Source of the DNA: Microbulbifer sp. SAOS-129_SWC
GTDB lineage: Bacteria > Pseudomonadota > Gammaproteobacteria > Pseudomonadales > Cellvibrionaceae
Reading direction: 5' to 3'
NCBI RefSeq assembly: GCF_039696035.1
Contig: NZ_CP155567.1
Span: 248,001-312,000, forward strand
DNA: 64,000 nt
Each line of letters opens with the position of its first letter. Positions within the stretch are counted from its first letter, which is position 1. Shown here piece after piece: positions 8,080-14,497 of this stretch. The notes under the pieces are model-generated. The model ran no database searches and was not told where the DNA came from. It worked only from the letters and a program-made list of their open reading frames with translations. The position numbers and the translations under genes are program-made.

Positions 8080-8439
8080 ATGTGCAACTGTAGCGAACAG
8101 CCAGCATTAATAGATTTAAGCGACTGTCATTCCAAGTTCAAACCAAAGTTGAACCAGCTCGCTGTTGGGAACTGGGTCTTGCTGATGCAATGCCCTGATT
8201 GTGGCCAGCACTACAAAGTAGACGAGTGGGATAAATACCAGACTTGCTATGCGGTAAAGCTCTCCTCAGCAGATAGCTGGGAGTCATTTGATGCTGAGTC
8301 ACCGATTAAATCAAAAATGGTAGAGAATCGGGGCGGCTTAACCAATGATCCATGTATGTGGTCAGGCTGCAATCTCAAGCAAGTAAAAGGCAGTGCTTAC
8401 TGTGTCAATCACCTGTATTCAACAGGTGCCCGTGCATAA
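8080..8439 (+). CDS. Cassette 4: cysteine-rich hypothetical protein, likely zinc-binding
   Basis: A 119-residue soluble protein beginning MCNCSEQPALIDLSDC. A CPDC motif lies near residue 47, and the C-terminal part has a Cys/Cys/Cys/His set (CMWSGC...YCVNHLY). The spacing suggests one or two zinc-ribbon-like modules, which is an inference. No signal peptide or membrane segment, so it is probably cytosolic. Family not recognised. The stop falls two bases before the R'' core of attC 4, and that attC is of a different sequence type from those around it. Confidence 0.72.
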   Translation: MCNCSEQPALIDLSDCHSKFKPKLNQLAVGNWVLLMQCPDCGQHYKVDEWDKYQTCYAVKLSSADSWESFDAESPIKSKMVENRGGLTNDPCMWSGCNLKQVKGSAYCVNHLYSTGARA

Positions 8440-8441
8440 GC

Positions 8442-8526
8442 ATTTAACAAGTTGTTGTAATTTGTTCCGGCCTGCGGCCTCCACCGGACGCCCCTGTCGG
8501 GGCGCCGCTAAACAAAAGCGTTATGT
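8442..8526 (+). repeat. attC 4 (85 bp), different sequence type
   Basis: R'' core ATTTAAC at 8442-8448 and R' GTTATGT at 8520-8526. Inner boxes (AACAAGTTGTTG, CGGCCTGCGGCC, GCCGCTAAACAAAAGCG) differ from the AATCACAGG type, indicating a cassette captured from another array. Confidence 0.82.
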
Positions 8527-8539
8527 GTCATGAGGGGCT

Positions 8540-8821
8540 ATGGGTAACACCCTAAACAAGAATTCTAAAATGGAGTGTGCTAGGCACGGCATAAAACCTC
8601 CTGCCTTCATTTGCAAGCATCTACAGTATGGTCGAGATGTTGGCTTCTTCGAGCCCGAAGATGTCCCCGATTCTGAGTGGCCATTTAAAAATGCATGGTG
8701 CGCTGAATGTGAAGCAGTTGCTATCGAGCAGGGAGGCTGGAACGACATCTCGGAAAAGTTTGCACAGATTATGCCAATCTGCGAAGGGTGCTTTGAGGAA
8801 ATTAAGCGGCGAAACACATAA
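8540..8821 (+). CDS. Cassette 5: small Cys/His-rich protein
   Basis: A 93-residue cytosolic protein. The metal-ligand pattern is C-x2-H (CARHG), C-x-x-H (CKHL), CAEC and CEGC, ending in EEIKRRN. I recall this Cys/His arrangement with an aromatic-rich GFFEPED segment from unassigned small proteobacterial proteins, but cannot name a family. Zinc binding is likely. The ATG at 8540 follows the attC 4 boundary by 13 bases with GAGGGGC upstream as a possible ribosome-binding site. The TAA stop lies in the attC 5 R'' core. Confidence 0.75.
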   Translation: MGNTLNKNSKMECARHGIKPPAFICKHLQYGRDVGFFEPEDVPDSEWPFKNAWCAECEAVAIEQGGWNDISEKFAQIMPICEGCFEEIKRRNT

Positions 8822-8911
8822 CAATCACAGGCAGTTTGCGCCGGCCCCTAGTGGGGCCTGTGCGGGACGGCCTACGCTACGCTTCGGCCGCCCCTGCTGA
8901 GGGCGCTATGT
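8816..8911 (+). repeat. attC 5 (96 bp) with altered R' core
   Basis: Starts ACATAACAATCACAGGCAG and ends CCTGCTGAGGGCGCTATG. The R' core reads GCTATGT (8905-8911) instead of GTTRRRY, so the conserved first T of the cleavage trinucleotide is C. Confidence 0.8.
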
Positions 8912-8925
8912 TTTATGGGAAATTT

Positions 8926-9540
8926 ATGCTTCGAATAATTATTTTAATATTCATAACATCAATTTCGGTTATATCACAGGCCTACGATAGTTTTTCTGAA
9001 ATATTGAGAAAGGCAATAGCTGGGGATTCGAGTGCTCAGTCTTCACTTGGATTTCAGTATGGTCATTGGTCTAGTCCGAGGTTCAGCAAGGAGCGTTCCA
9101 ATTACTGGTATTGTCGTTCCGCAAACCAAGGTAACGAAGAAGCCACCATCAATCTAGACAACACAATCGGTGAAAATTGGAAGTCTGAGTGTAAGTCCAT
9201 TATCGAAAACGGGAATAGAAACGGCTTTAACAAGTACTTTGTATCTGGCCAAAATCTAGGTAAGGTCAAGCTCAGTCTGGAAAGGGAAGCGTCGTATGAA
9301 GTGCCTCTTGAACGGTATTGGCGAGTTGAGTGGGCGCCACAGTCTTGTGAGAAAGTTTGCAAGTCAGATATAAAAGTGGAAGGCCAAATATATACAAGCG
9401 ATGAGAAAAATACAGCGATTTACGGAGATTTCGAATTAAATGCGCAGAAGGAAAATTCTGTAATTTGGCTTTTCCCTGAGACGAAAATTCAGATAAACAT
9501 CAGCGGTGCGAATGTAAATATTACAGAGTATGCGCAATAA
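8926..9540 (+). CDS. Cassette 6: secreted Sel1-like repeat protein
   Basis: About 204 residues from ATG 8926, which has GGGA five bases upstream; another in-frame ATG at 8908 overlaps the attC 5 core and cannot be excluded. Residues 1-18 form a signal peptide (IIILIFITSISVISQA). The segment that follows contains one degenerate Sel1/TPR-like unit: AxxGDSSAQSSLGFQYG ... YWYCRSANQGNEEA. The C-terminal half is beta-rich with a Cys pair (SCEKVC). Sel1 repeats mediate protein-protein contacts; no enzymatic motif is seen. The frame upstream of 8908 lies inside attC 5. Confidence 0.72.
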   Translation: MLRIIILIFITSISVISQAYDSFSEILRKAIAGDSSAQSSLGFQYGHWSSPRFSKERSNYWYCRSANQGNEEATINLDNTIGENWKSECKSIIENGNRNGFNKYFVSGQNLGKVKLSLEREASYEVPLERYWRVEWAPQSCEKVCKSDIKVEGQIYTSDEKNTAIYGDFELNAQKENSVIWLFPETKIQINISGANVNITEYAQ

Positions 9541-9633
9541 ACATAACAATCACAGGCACGCTGCTACGGCCCTGCGGTCCTCCGCGGGACGGCCTACGCT
9601 GCGCTTCGGCCGCCCGTGCTGTGGCCGTTAAAT
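9541..9633 (+). repeat. attC 6 (93 bp)
   Basis: R'' ACATAAC at 9541-9547, R' GTTAAAT at 9627-9633, with AATCACAGGCACG and CGTGCTGTGGC arms. Same type as attC 2, 3 and 5. Confidence 0.88.
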
Positions 9634-9777
9634 GGCAAGCATGAATATAGATTTCTACAAGCTCTATGCGGGTGATTTGGTCACCTTCCATTCGACATTC
9701 GAAGAAGCAAAGGAGGCGGCAAAGAAGTATATACCTGATGAAAGCAATCTTCGAATTGAGACGCGGTTTCAAGTAAT

Positions 9778-10828
9778 AACTGCAATTTCTTCATGCAGCG
9801 AGCAAATCGTCCCGCCGCCCCATAAATAGCTCATTTGGCGATCGTCCACCCCTGGTCGCTCTTGGTCTGCTGTTCAGGCGGTCCATGACAAACTGAACCT
9901 GCTCATCCGATACCGTACTGAAGTCCGTTCCCTTCGGGAAATATTGCCGAATAAGACCATTGGTATTTTCATTGATTCCACGCTCCCATGATGCATAGGG
10001 ATGGGCAAAGTAAATATCCGCCTCCAGTCCTTTCGCGATCTCTTCATGACCGGCAAACTCAAGGCCATTGTCGAACGTGATTGTTTTGACTTTCTCCTTA
10101 AGGTGTACCATATGCGCAACCGCTGCAGCGGCGAGCAAGTCGGCTCTCTTGCCCGTCAGCAACACAATGACCGTATACAGCGATTTGCGCTCTACCAGGG
10201 TCAATAGCGCACCTTTGCGGCCTTTGCCGATGACTGTATCGCCTTCCCAGTCGCCAATTCGGTTACCCAGGTCAACAACCTCAGGGCGTTCATCAATACT
10301 CACTCTGTTCTTGATCTTGCCGCGTTGATCGTTGCTGCCGTAACGCTTGCGGTAGGGCTTTGACGCTACTCGCAGATGCGTATACAAATCGCCGCCATGA
10401 GCCTTGTCGGCATAGATCAGCTGATAAATTGTCTCATGATGTAAGGAAATACCCGTACACCGTTTCAGATAATCTGCTACCTGCTGCGGGCTTAACTCCT
10501 GCCGGAGCAGCGTTTCAATCTGATCACGTACCTCGTCCGTCACCTTCCGAGCCTTGTGGGCCCCATACCGTCTAACATTCGACAGCTTTTGAGCTTGCCC
10601 GGGCCGGTACCCTCGTAGCCCTTTGTTGCGACGCAGCTCTCGACAGATCGTAGAGGGATGCCTTTCCAGAAGTTCGGCAATCTCTATTTGCGAGTGCCCG
10701 GCTTTCTTCAGACTATAAATCTGGTATCGTTCGTTCTCGGTCAGCTGGTTGTAGCTCATCAGTGCTTTTCTCTTGGCGGGGAGAAGCGCCGACTCTACCA
10801 GCTGGCCTCTCTCTTACCAATTGCACTT
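9778..10828 (-). mobile_element. IS30-family insertion sequence (1051 bp)
   Basis: Imperfect terminal inverted repeats begin AACTGCAATT at 9778 and end AATTGCACTT at 10828 (one mismatch over the outer 10 bases). The element is flanked by the dinucleotide AT on each side (9776-9777 and 10829-10830), consistent with the 2-bp target duplication typical of IS30. It carries one intact transposase gene on the minus strand. It is inserted in cassette 7. Confidence 0.88.
9791..10759 (-). CDS. IS30-family transposase
   Basis: A 322-residue DDE transposase. The N-terminal helix-turn-helix region starts MSYNQLTENERYQIYSLKKA and includes SQIEIAELLERHPSTICREL. The catalytic core shows DWEGDTVIG (first Asp), TFDNGLEFAGHEEI (second Asp) and the Glu-containing block WERGINENTNGLIRQYFPKG that is diagnostic for IS30. 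The length and all motifs are intact, so the enzyme is probably active. It is encoded opposite to the cassette it interrupts, and its stop lies 14 bases inside the left end of the element. Confidence 0.95.
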   Translation of the reverse strand: MSYNQLTENERYQIYSLKKAGHSQIEIAELLERHPSTICRELRRNKGLRGYRPGQAQKLSNVRRYGAHKARKVTDEVRDQIETLLRQELSPQQVADYLKRCTGISLHHETIYQLIYADKAHGGDLYTHLRVASKPYRKRYGSNDQRGKIKNRVSIDERPEVVDLGNRIGDWEGDTVIGKGRKGALLTLVERKSLYTVIVLLTGKRADLLAAAAVAHMVHLKEKVKTITFDNGLEFAGHEEIAKGLEADIYFAHPYASWERGINENTNGLIRQYFPKGTDFSTVSDEQVQFVMDRLNSRPRATRGGRSPNELFMGRRDDLLAA

Positions 10829-10942
10829 ATTATCCGAAACCGCGAGATACTAAAAGAGATAGGTCCCCAAGAAGCCGATTGGTGGGCTTATGAATACGAA
10901 AGTAATAAATGGAATCCATCATGAACCTGAGAGTCTGGAACC

Positions 10943-11029
10943 ATTTAACAAGCGCATGTTGTCGCCCCTTGCGGGGCTGGGACCCCGTTCCGCTGCGCTT
11001 CACTACGGTCCCAAATGCGGGCGTTAGAA
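10943..11029 (+). repeat. attC 7 (87 bp), different sequence type
   Basis: R'' ATTTAAC at 10943-10949 and R' GTTAGAA at 11023-11029. The inner boxes (AAGCGCATGTTG..., GGGACC...GGTCCC, AAATGCGGGC) form a palindrome distinct from the AATCACAGG type. It follows the 3' end of the interrupted cassette 7. Confidence 0.82.
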
Positions 11030-11036
11030 GCAAAAG

Positions 11037-11465
11037 ATGATCACTACGGAGCACCAAACAATTTTGGATAATGAATTAAGAAAGTGTCGCAGCGATCTTG
11101 AGAGGCTAGGCGCTGATATCAATGGTTATAGCGGTGGAAGCCCTGAGGGAGATGTTTGGCAATTCACGTTTTCTTTTGAATGCCCTCTGGCGCCAGATAG
11201 AGCCTCAGCTGAAATAGGAATCTACTGGCTGCATGGGTGGGGAAAAGAGCCGGAAAACGAGATTAGAATTTACCGTACTGCATCTATATTTCGAAAAGGC
11301 TCAACCTCAAGCTATGAAAGTCGAGAGGATTACCGGCGCCCTGTAGTTGGAGTGCCGCTAAGTTTGAGGGAAATAATCGTAGAAGCAATGCAGGAGTGCA
11401 AATCAGAGATCGAAAAGGCTTCTAACAAATCAATCAACTTCGCGCCTTCGGCGCCGGACAGCTAA
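11037..11465 (+). CDS. Cassette 8: hypothetical protein, C-terminus encoded within attC
   Basis: A 142-residue soluble protein starting ATG 11037, seven bases after the attC 7 boundary. An N-terminal helical segment (LDNELRKCRSDLERLGADI) precedes a beta-rich core (VWQFTFSFECPLA, AEIGIYWLHGW, EIRIYRTASIF) and a C-terminal helix (REIIVEAMQECKSEIEKA). No family recognised. The last 15 residues (SNKSINFAPSAPDS region) are translated from the left half of attC 8, unlike the other cassettes whose stop is at or before the R'' core, so this tail may be fortuitous. Confidence 0.65.
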   Translation: MITTEHQTILDNELRKCRSDLERLGADINGYSGGSPEGDVWQFTFSFECPLAPDRASAEIGIYWLHGWGKEPENEIRIYRTASIFRKGSTSSYESREDYRRPVVGVPLSLREIIVEAMQECKSEIEKASNKSINFAPSAPDS

Positions 11466-11490
11466 AAACGTGGCTTTGCCACAACACTGC
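11420..11490 (+). repeat. attC 8, truncated by the IS3-family element
   Basis: Left half only: TTCTAACAAATCAATCAA followed by the palindrome GCGCCTTCGGCGC. No R' core is found before the element starts at 11491, nor directly after its right end. A third attC sequence type in the array. Confidence 0.65.
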
Positions 11491-11544
11491 TGATCTGTAA
11501 CAACTTTTGTGGACAGTATTTTCTGTTCATTAAAGAGGTCCAGA

Positions 11545-11922
11545 ATGGGGCAAACAAAAAATAGAGGCTACGACCGTTACACCTTGGCTTACAAGCTTCA
11601 AGTCGTTAAATTAGCCAATCATCCTGACGTTAGGTCAAAGGATGTGGCAGAATCCCTCGGTATACATCCGGTGATGCTGTATCGGTGGCAGATGGAGCAC
11701 CGCCGTGGGGAGCTGAAGGAAAACAAGCATATGAAGCCAACCAAGCCGTCTCCCAAACGGCGTCCTGATCGCGCGGATCCTGTACGGGAGGCCGAAGACA
11801 AGCTCGCAGCCGCAGAAAAGAAGATCAAGAAGTTAGAGCGCGAGCTGGTCAATCGTAACGATGAGATCGACCTACTAAAAAAGGCCGAGCGGTTCTTCCA
11901 GCGGAAAAGTAAAGCTGTTTGA
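11545..11922 (+). CDS. IS3-family transposase OrfA
   Basis: A 125-residue protein from ATG 11545 with an AAGAGGTCCAG ribosome-binding region. The N-terminal helix-turn-helix (YTLAYKLQVVKLANHPDVRS, then VAESLGIHPVMLYRWQ) is followed by a basic linker and a C-terminal leucine-zipper-like coiled coil (KLAAAEKKIKKLERELV...IDLLKKAERFF). It binds the terminal repeats and is normally joined to OrfB by programmed -1 frameshifting. OrfA itself looks intact; the upstream extension to 11509 lies in the terminal repeat. Confidence 0.9.
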   Translation: MGQTKNRGYDRYTLAYKLQVVKLANHPDVRSKDVAESLGIHPVMLYRWQMEHRRGELKENKHMKPTKPSPKRRPDRADPVREAEDKLAAAEKKIKKLERELVNRNDEIDLLKKAERFFQRKSKAV

Positions 11923-12758
11923 GCTCGTTGAGAAGAACCGCTAAGTTCGTGACGTCAGGAGGCTTTGCAGCTTGCTGGGTGTGTCAAAGAGTGGCTTTTA
12001 CGCGTGGCGCAATCGAGAGGAGAGTGAGCGGCGAAGATATGATCGTCATCTCACCGATGCCATTGTTGAACTTCACCAAGGTTTTAAGCGTGCTTATGGG
12101 GCGCGCCGGGTGCATCGGCAACTGAAGCGAAATGGCTTGTCCTGTAGCGTAAGGCGTGTATCTCAGTTAATGAAGTCCGCTGGAATACAAGCTTCTACTA
12201 GAGGGCTTTATACCTGGAATCCTGGGAAGCATGAGTTTTACTCTGCAACTGGTTGGCACAGAAGGCCCTGCAGAATCAGCAGGTACCCAGTGGGCTGGTG
12301 ACTTCACTTATATAAAGACCGGAGCTGGGTGGTTATACCATGCCGTGGTAATCGACCTATATACTCGGTCGGTGATTGGCTGGTCATTTGGCCGAAAGCG
12401 AAATAGTGAGTTGACCAAAAGCGCACTCAAAATGGCGCTAGCGCGCCAGCAACCGCAATCGGGGTGTATATTCCATTCAGATCAGGGAATTGAATATGCG
12501 GCACATGAGTATCGGGAGCTAGTTGAGTCCGCGGGTATGACTCGGAGTATGAGTCGTAAAGGAAACCCGCTAGACAACGCGGTTGTTGAATCCTTCTTCC
12601 ATAGTATGAAGACGGAGCTGGCTCATCAGCGCACTTTTGACAATGAGATCGAAGCGGTAGCGCACATCATCGAATACATCGAGTTCTATAACCGAGAGCG
12701 GCTTCACTCCAGTCTCGGCTATCAGTCGCCGTCAGAGTATGAAAAACTGGCGGCATAA
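11918..12758 (+). pseudogene. IS3-family transposase OrfB, frameshifted
   Basis: Homology to the rve/DDE integrase core is spread over three frames. The first part (LLGVSKSGFYAWRNREES, GARRVHRQLKRNGLS) is in the frame of 11972. A short middle part reading NWLAQKALQNQQV near 12248-12286 is one frame back. The catalytic part (QWAGDFTYIKT, HSDQGIEYAA, NPLDNAVVESFF) is in the frame of 12231. Two single-base deletions explain this. A TAA also interrupts the frame near 11942, just after VEKNR. The DDE residues are preserved in the last segment, but no full-length OrfB can be made. Confidence 0.85.
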
Positions 12759-12791
12759 AGTGTCCACGAAAGTGGTAGCAGATCAATGTAG

Positions 12792-13085
12792 CCTTTAGAT
12801 AAGCTTGAAGGTGCAGAGCTAAATAGCTTTGATCTCGGTAAAGAGTCTTCCGGGGTTGAATTTGACAGCGACGCTCATATTGCGTTCAACCCAGCGGAGG
12901 TAACCCGTGAGTGAGGTGAGCGCATAAATAGTAAAGTTTTGGTAGCGACCTTCGCTCGGGATGAGTCTCTCAAGATCGAGTTAAGCAATAACCCTACTAT
13001 CAAGATCTCATTTGAACCTGATTGTTGGGTAGGCATAGAGGCATTTTGTGCAACATTTAAAGGTGGGCCTATCCTAGTTGAGTAG
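12792..13085 (+). pseudogene. Broken cassette-like gene to the right of the IS3 element
   Basis: A coding-like frame begins directly after a stop near the right IS end, reads LDKLEGAELNSFDLGKESSG and on to AFNPAEVTRE, hits an in-frame TGA at 12912-12914, and then continues in the same frame (NSKVLVATFARDESLKIELS, ISFEPDCWVGIEAFCATFKG) to TAG at 13083. The 5' end is missing, probably lost with the attC 8 right half. The continuous frame across the stop suggests a nonsense mutation in a former gene. No family recognised with confidence. Confidence 0.5.
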
Positions 13086-13259
13086 CATCTGAACATGATG
13101 AGAGATTTCTTTCCGAGCCTGGGGGTCTCCACTGGATAGCTTACCTCACTCACTTTGTGCTCAGGGCGCTTCGCTCCTATTGTTGTGCATAAAGTGTTCA
13201 GAGTCAGGCGCCGCTGCTCGTGGCGCTATACAAAAAACGGAATTAATTGGGGGATCTAT
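13086..13259. other. Gap with possible attC remnant
   Basis: No gene. The stretch 13207-13231 ends CCGCTGCTCGTGGCGCTATA, which resembles the right halves of the array's attC sites (compare attC 5, CCTGCTGAGGGCGCTATG), but a matching left half with a TAAC core is not seen. It could be a degenerate attC remnant. Confidence 0.3.
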
Positions 13260-14072
13260 ATGAAAAGAGAAGAAATTGCTGAATTGATATTAAATAAGCT
13301 GGACAAAGAAAAGAATTCTATAGGCGAACTATATAAAAATTCTTCGGCAAAAATTGGTTACTTTTACATAGATAATCTGCTTCCTGATGAATTGGCCAAA
13401 AAAATTTACAATTCATTCCCTTCTCCTGATTCAATGAAAATGCGTAAAAGTTTACGCGAATACAAATATATTGCAGCTCAGATGGATCAATATGATCCAA
13501 TCCTGGAAGAATGTATTTATGCTTTTCAGGATGCTCGAATAGTATCGTTTATACAAGATATATGCGGAATAGAAAGTCTTTATCCTGACAAGTACTTATA
13601 CGCTGGTGGGATATCGCTTATGGCCAAAGGGAGTTTTCTAAACCCTCATCTAGATAATTCACATGAAAAAGATAGAGCTAAATGGAGAGTTTTAAATCTC
13701 CTCTATTATATCTCTCCTAACTGGGAAGGATGTTTTGGTGGCAACTTAGAAATTTGGCCAGAAGGCCCTCAAAAAAAACAAATAACTATTGATAGCACAT
13801 TTAACCGATTGGTTGTGATGGCAACCCACGGAGCATCATGGCATTCTGTGAGTCCTATAGTTGTAGATGAAAAGCGGGCATGTGTTTCAAACTACTATTT
13901 CTCAGATCAATCGCTAAAAGCAGATGATACGTTTCATGTAACCTCATTTCGTGGTCGGCCAGAACAGAACTTCAGAGACGTGATTTTGAGGGCTGATATA
14001 TTACTGCGCCAAAGTATTCGCAAAATTTTCCCAAAAGGTGCGGTTAAGACAGATCATCTTTACAAGAAATAG
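13260..14072 (+). CDS. 2-oxoglutarate/Fe(II)-dependent oxygenase family protein
   Basis: A 270-residue protein from ATG 13260, preceded by a good GGGGG ribosome-binding site. The double-stranded beta-helix iron site is visible: His130 and Asp132 (NPHLDNSH), His195 (ASWHSVSP) and Arg206 as the likely 2-oxoglutarate anchor. The arrangement matches the prolyl-4-hydroxylase-like branch, members of which hydroxylate protein or small-molecule substrates and often occur near polysaccharide genes; the substrate here is unknown. The gene is strongly AT-rich with no neighbouring biosynthetic genes. It may be a large cassette or an independent acquisition; no attC is recognisable after it. Confidence 0.82.
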   Translation: MKREEIAELILNKLDKEKNSIGELYKNSSAKIGYFYIDNLLPDELAKKIYNSFPSPDSMKMRKSLREYKYIAAQMDQYDPILEECIYAFQDARIVSFIQDICGIESLYPDKYLYAGGISLMAKGSFLNPHLDNSHEKDRAKWRVLNLLYYISPNWEGCFGGNLEIWPEGPQKKQITIDSTFNRLVVMATHGASWHSVSPIVVDEKRACVSNYYFSDQSLKADDTFHVTSFRGRPEQNFRDVILRADILLRQSIRKIFPKGAVKTDHLYKK

Positions 14073-14497
14073 TATATTGCTTGCGTAGAAGTTGACTCAA
14101 AAATATGTATTCTTCGCGCCTTTATAATAGAGTGTTGGCGTAAATATAATTATAAAAAGGTCTCTTAAAAGGAAAGGAGTTCTAAAACGCCTGGAGCTTG
14201 TACATTGCGATTCAAGCGCAAATTAGTATTTTTCCTCATGTCGCTTCATTGATGAGGGATGACATTTTATATGTTCCATCTCGCAGTTACGCGGGTGAGC
14301 ATAAAAGTTGTGACATTTCTCTTTGCATAAAGAGGTCGGAGGCAATGACAGAGCCGTTAGGAGAGCTATTTAAGGCGATGCTTACGCACGAATGAACGTT
14401 TGAAATCACTCAGGGAAGTACAGGTTTAGGTGATCACTCGCTGTAATAACGCGATCGTTAATAACTTCCTATGTCGGCCACTCGGCTTTGGAGCGCT
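14073..14497. other. AT-rich intergenic region at the right edge of the island
   Basis: No convincing gene. A TATAAT at 14123-14128 lies 25 bases from a TTGACT at 14092-14097, too far apart for a normal promoter. A 65-codon TTG-initiated frame (14198-14395) has a composition between island and host and a tail reminiscent of a LysR effector domain, but the similarity is too weak to call. The transition back to GC-rich host sequence occurs near 14400-14500. Confidence 0.4.

Larger units (their letters stand above)
9632..10924 (+). pseudogene. Cassette 7: small hypothetical gene interrupted by the IS30-family element
   Basis: The start codon ATG 9632 overlaps the attC 6 R' core. The 5' part (9632-9777) encodes MASMNIDFYKLYAGDLVTFH and 28 further residues, and the 3' part (10831-10924) encodes the remainder, ending in NKWNPS. 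Removing the element (9778-10828) and one copy of the AT dinucleotide at each flank restores one continuous frame of 79 residues, with the codons reading Gln-Val-Ile-Ile-Arg-Asn across the junction. The reconstructed protein is small and acidic with aromatic residues; no family recognised. As it stands the gene is disrupted, and translation from 9632 would run to a stop at 9829 inside the element. Confidence 0.85.
11491..12785 (+). mobile_element. IS3-family insertion sequence (1295 bp), decayed
   Basis: Terminal inverted repeats of 25 bp (11491-11515 and 12761-12785) match at 21 positions and begin TGATCTG. The orfA/orfB layout is that of the IS3 family. No target-site duplication is evident (CTGC on the left, ATGT on the right), which fits an adjacent deletion. 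The orfB frame is broken. Confidence 0.88.

Noticed and set aside
6519..14072. Idea that the whole island is a phage-defence locus
   Set aside because: No nuclease, helicase, reverse transcriptase, TIR, kinase or other defence-type motif is visible in the cassettes; only their small size and integron context suggest it.
14092..14128. TTGACT and TATAAT downstream of the oxygenase gene
   Set aside because: A 25-bp spacer is outside the functional range.
14198..14395. 65-codon frame with a tail vaguely like a LysR effector domain
   Set aside because: TTG start without a good ribosome-binding site, no helix-turn-helix portion, and similarity too weak to call a gene or a remnant.
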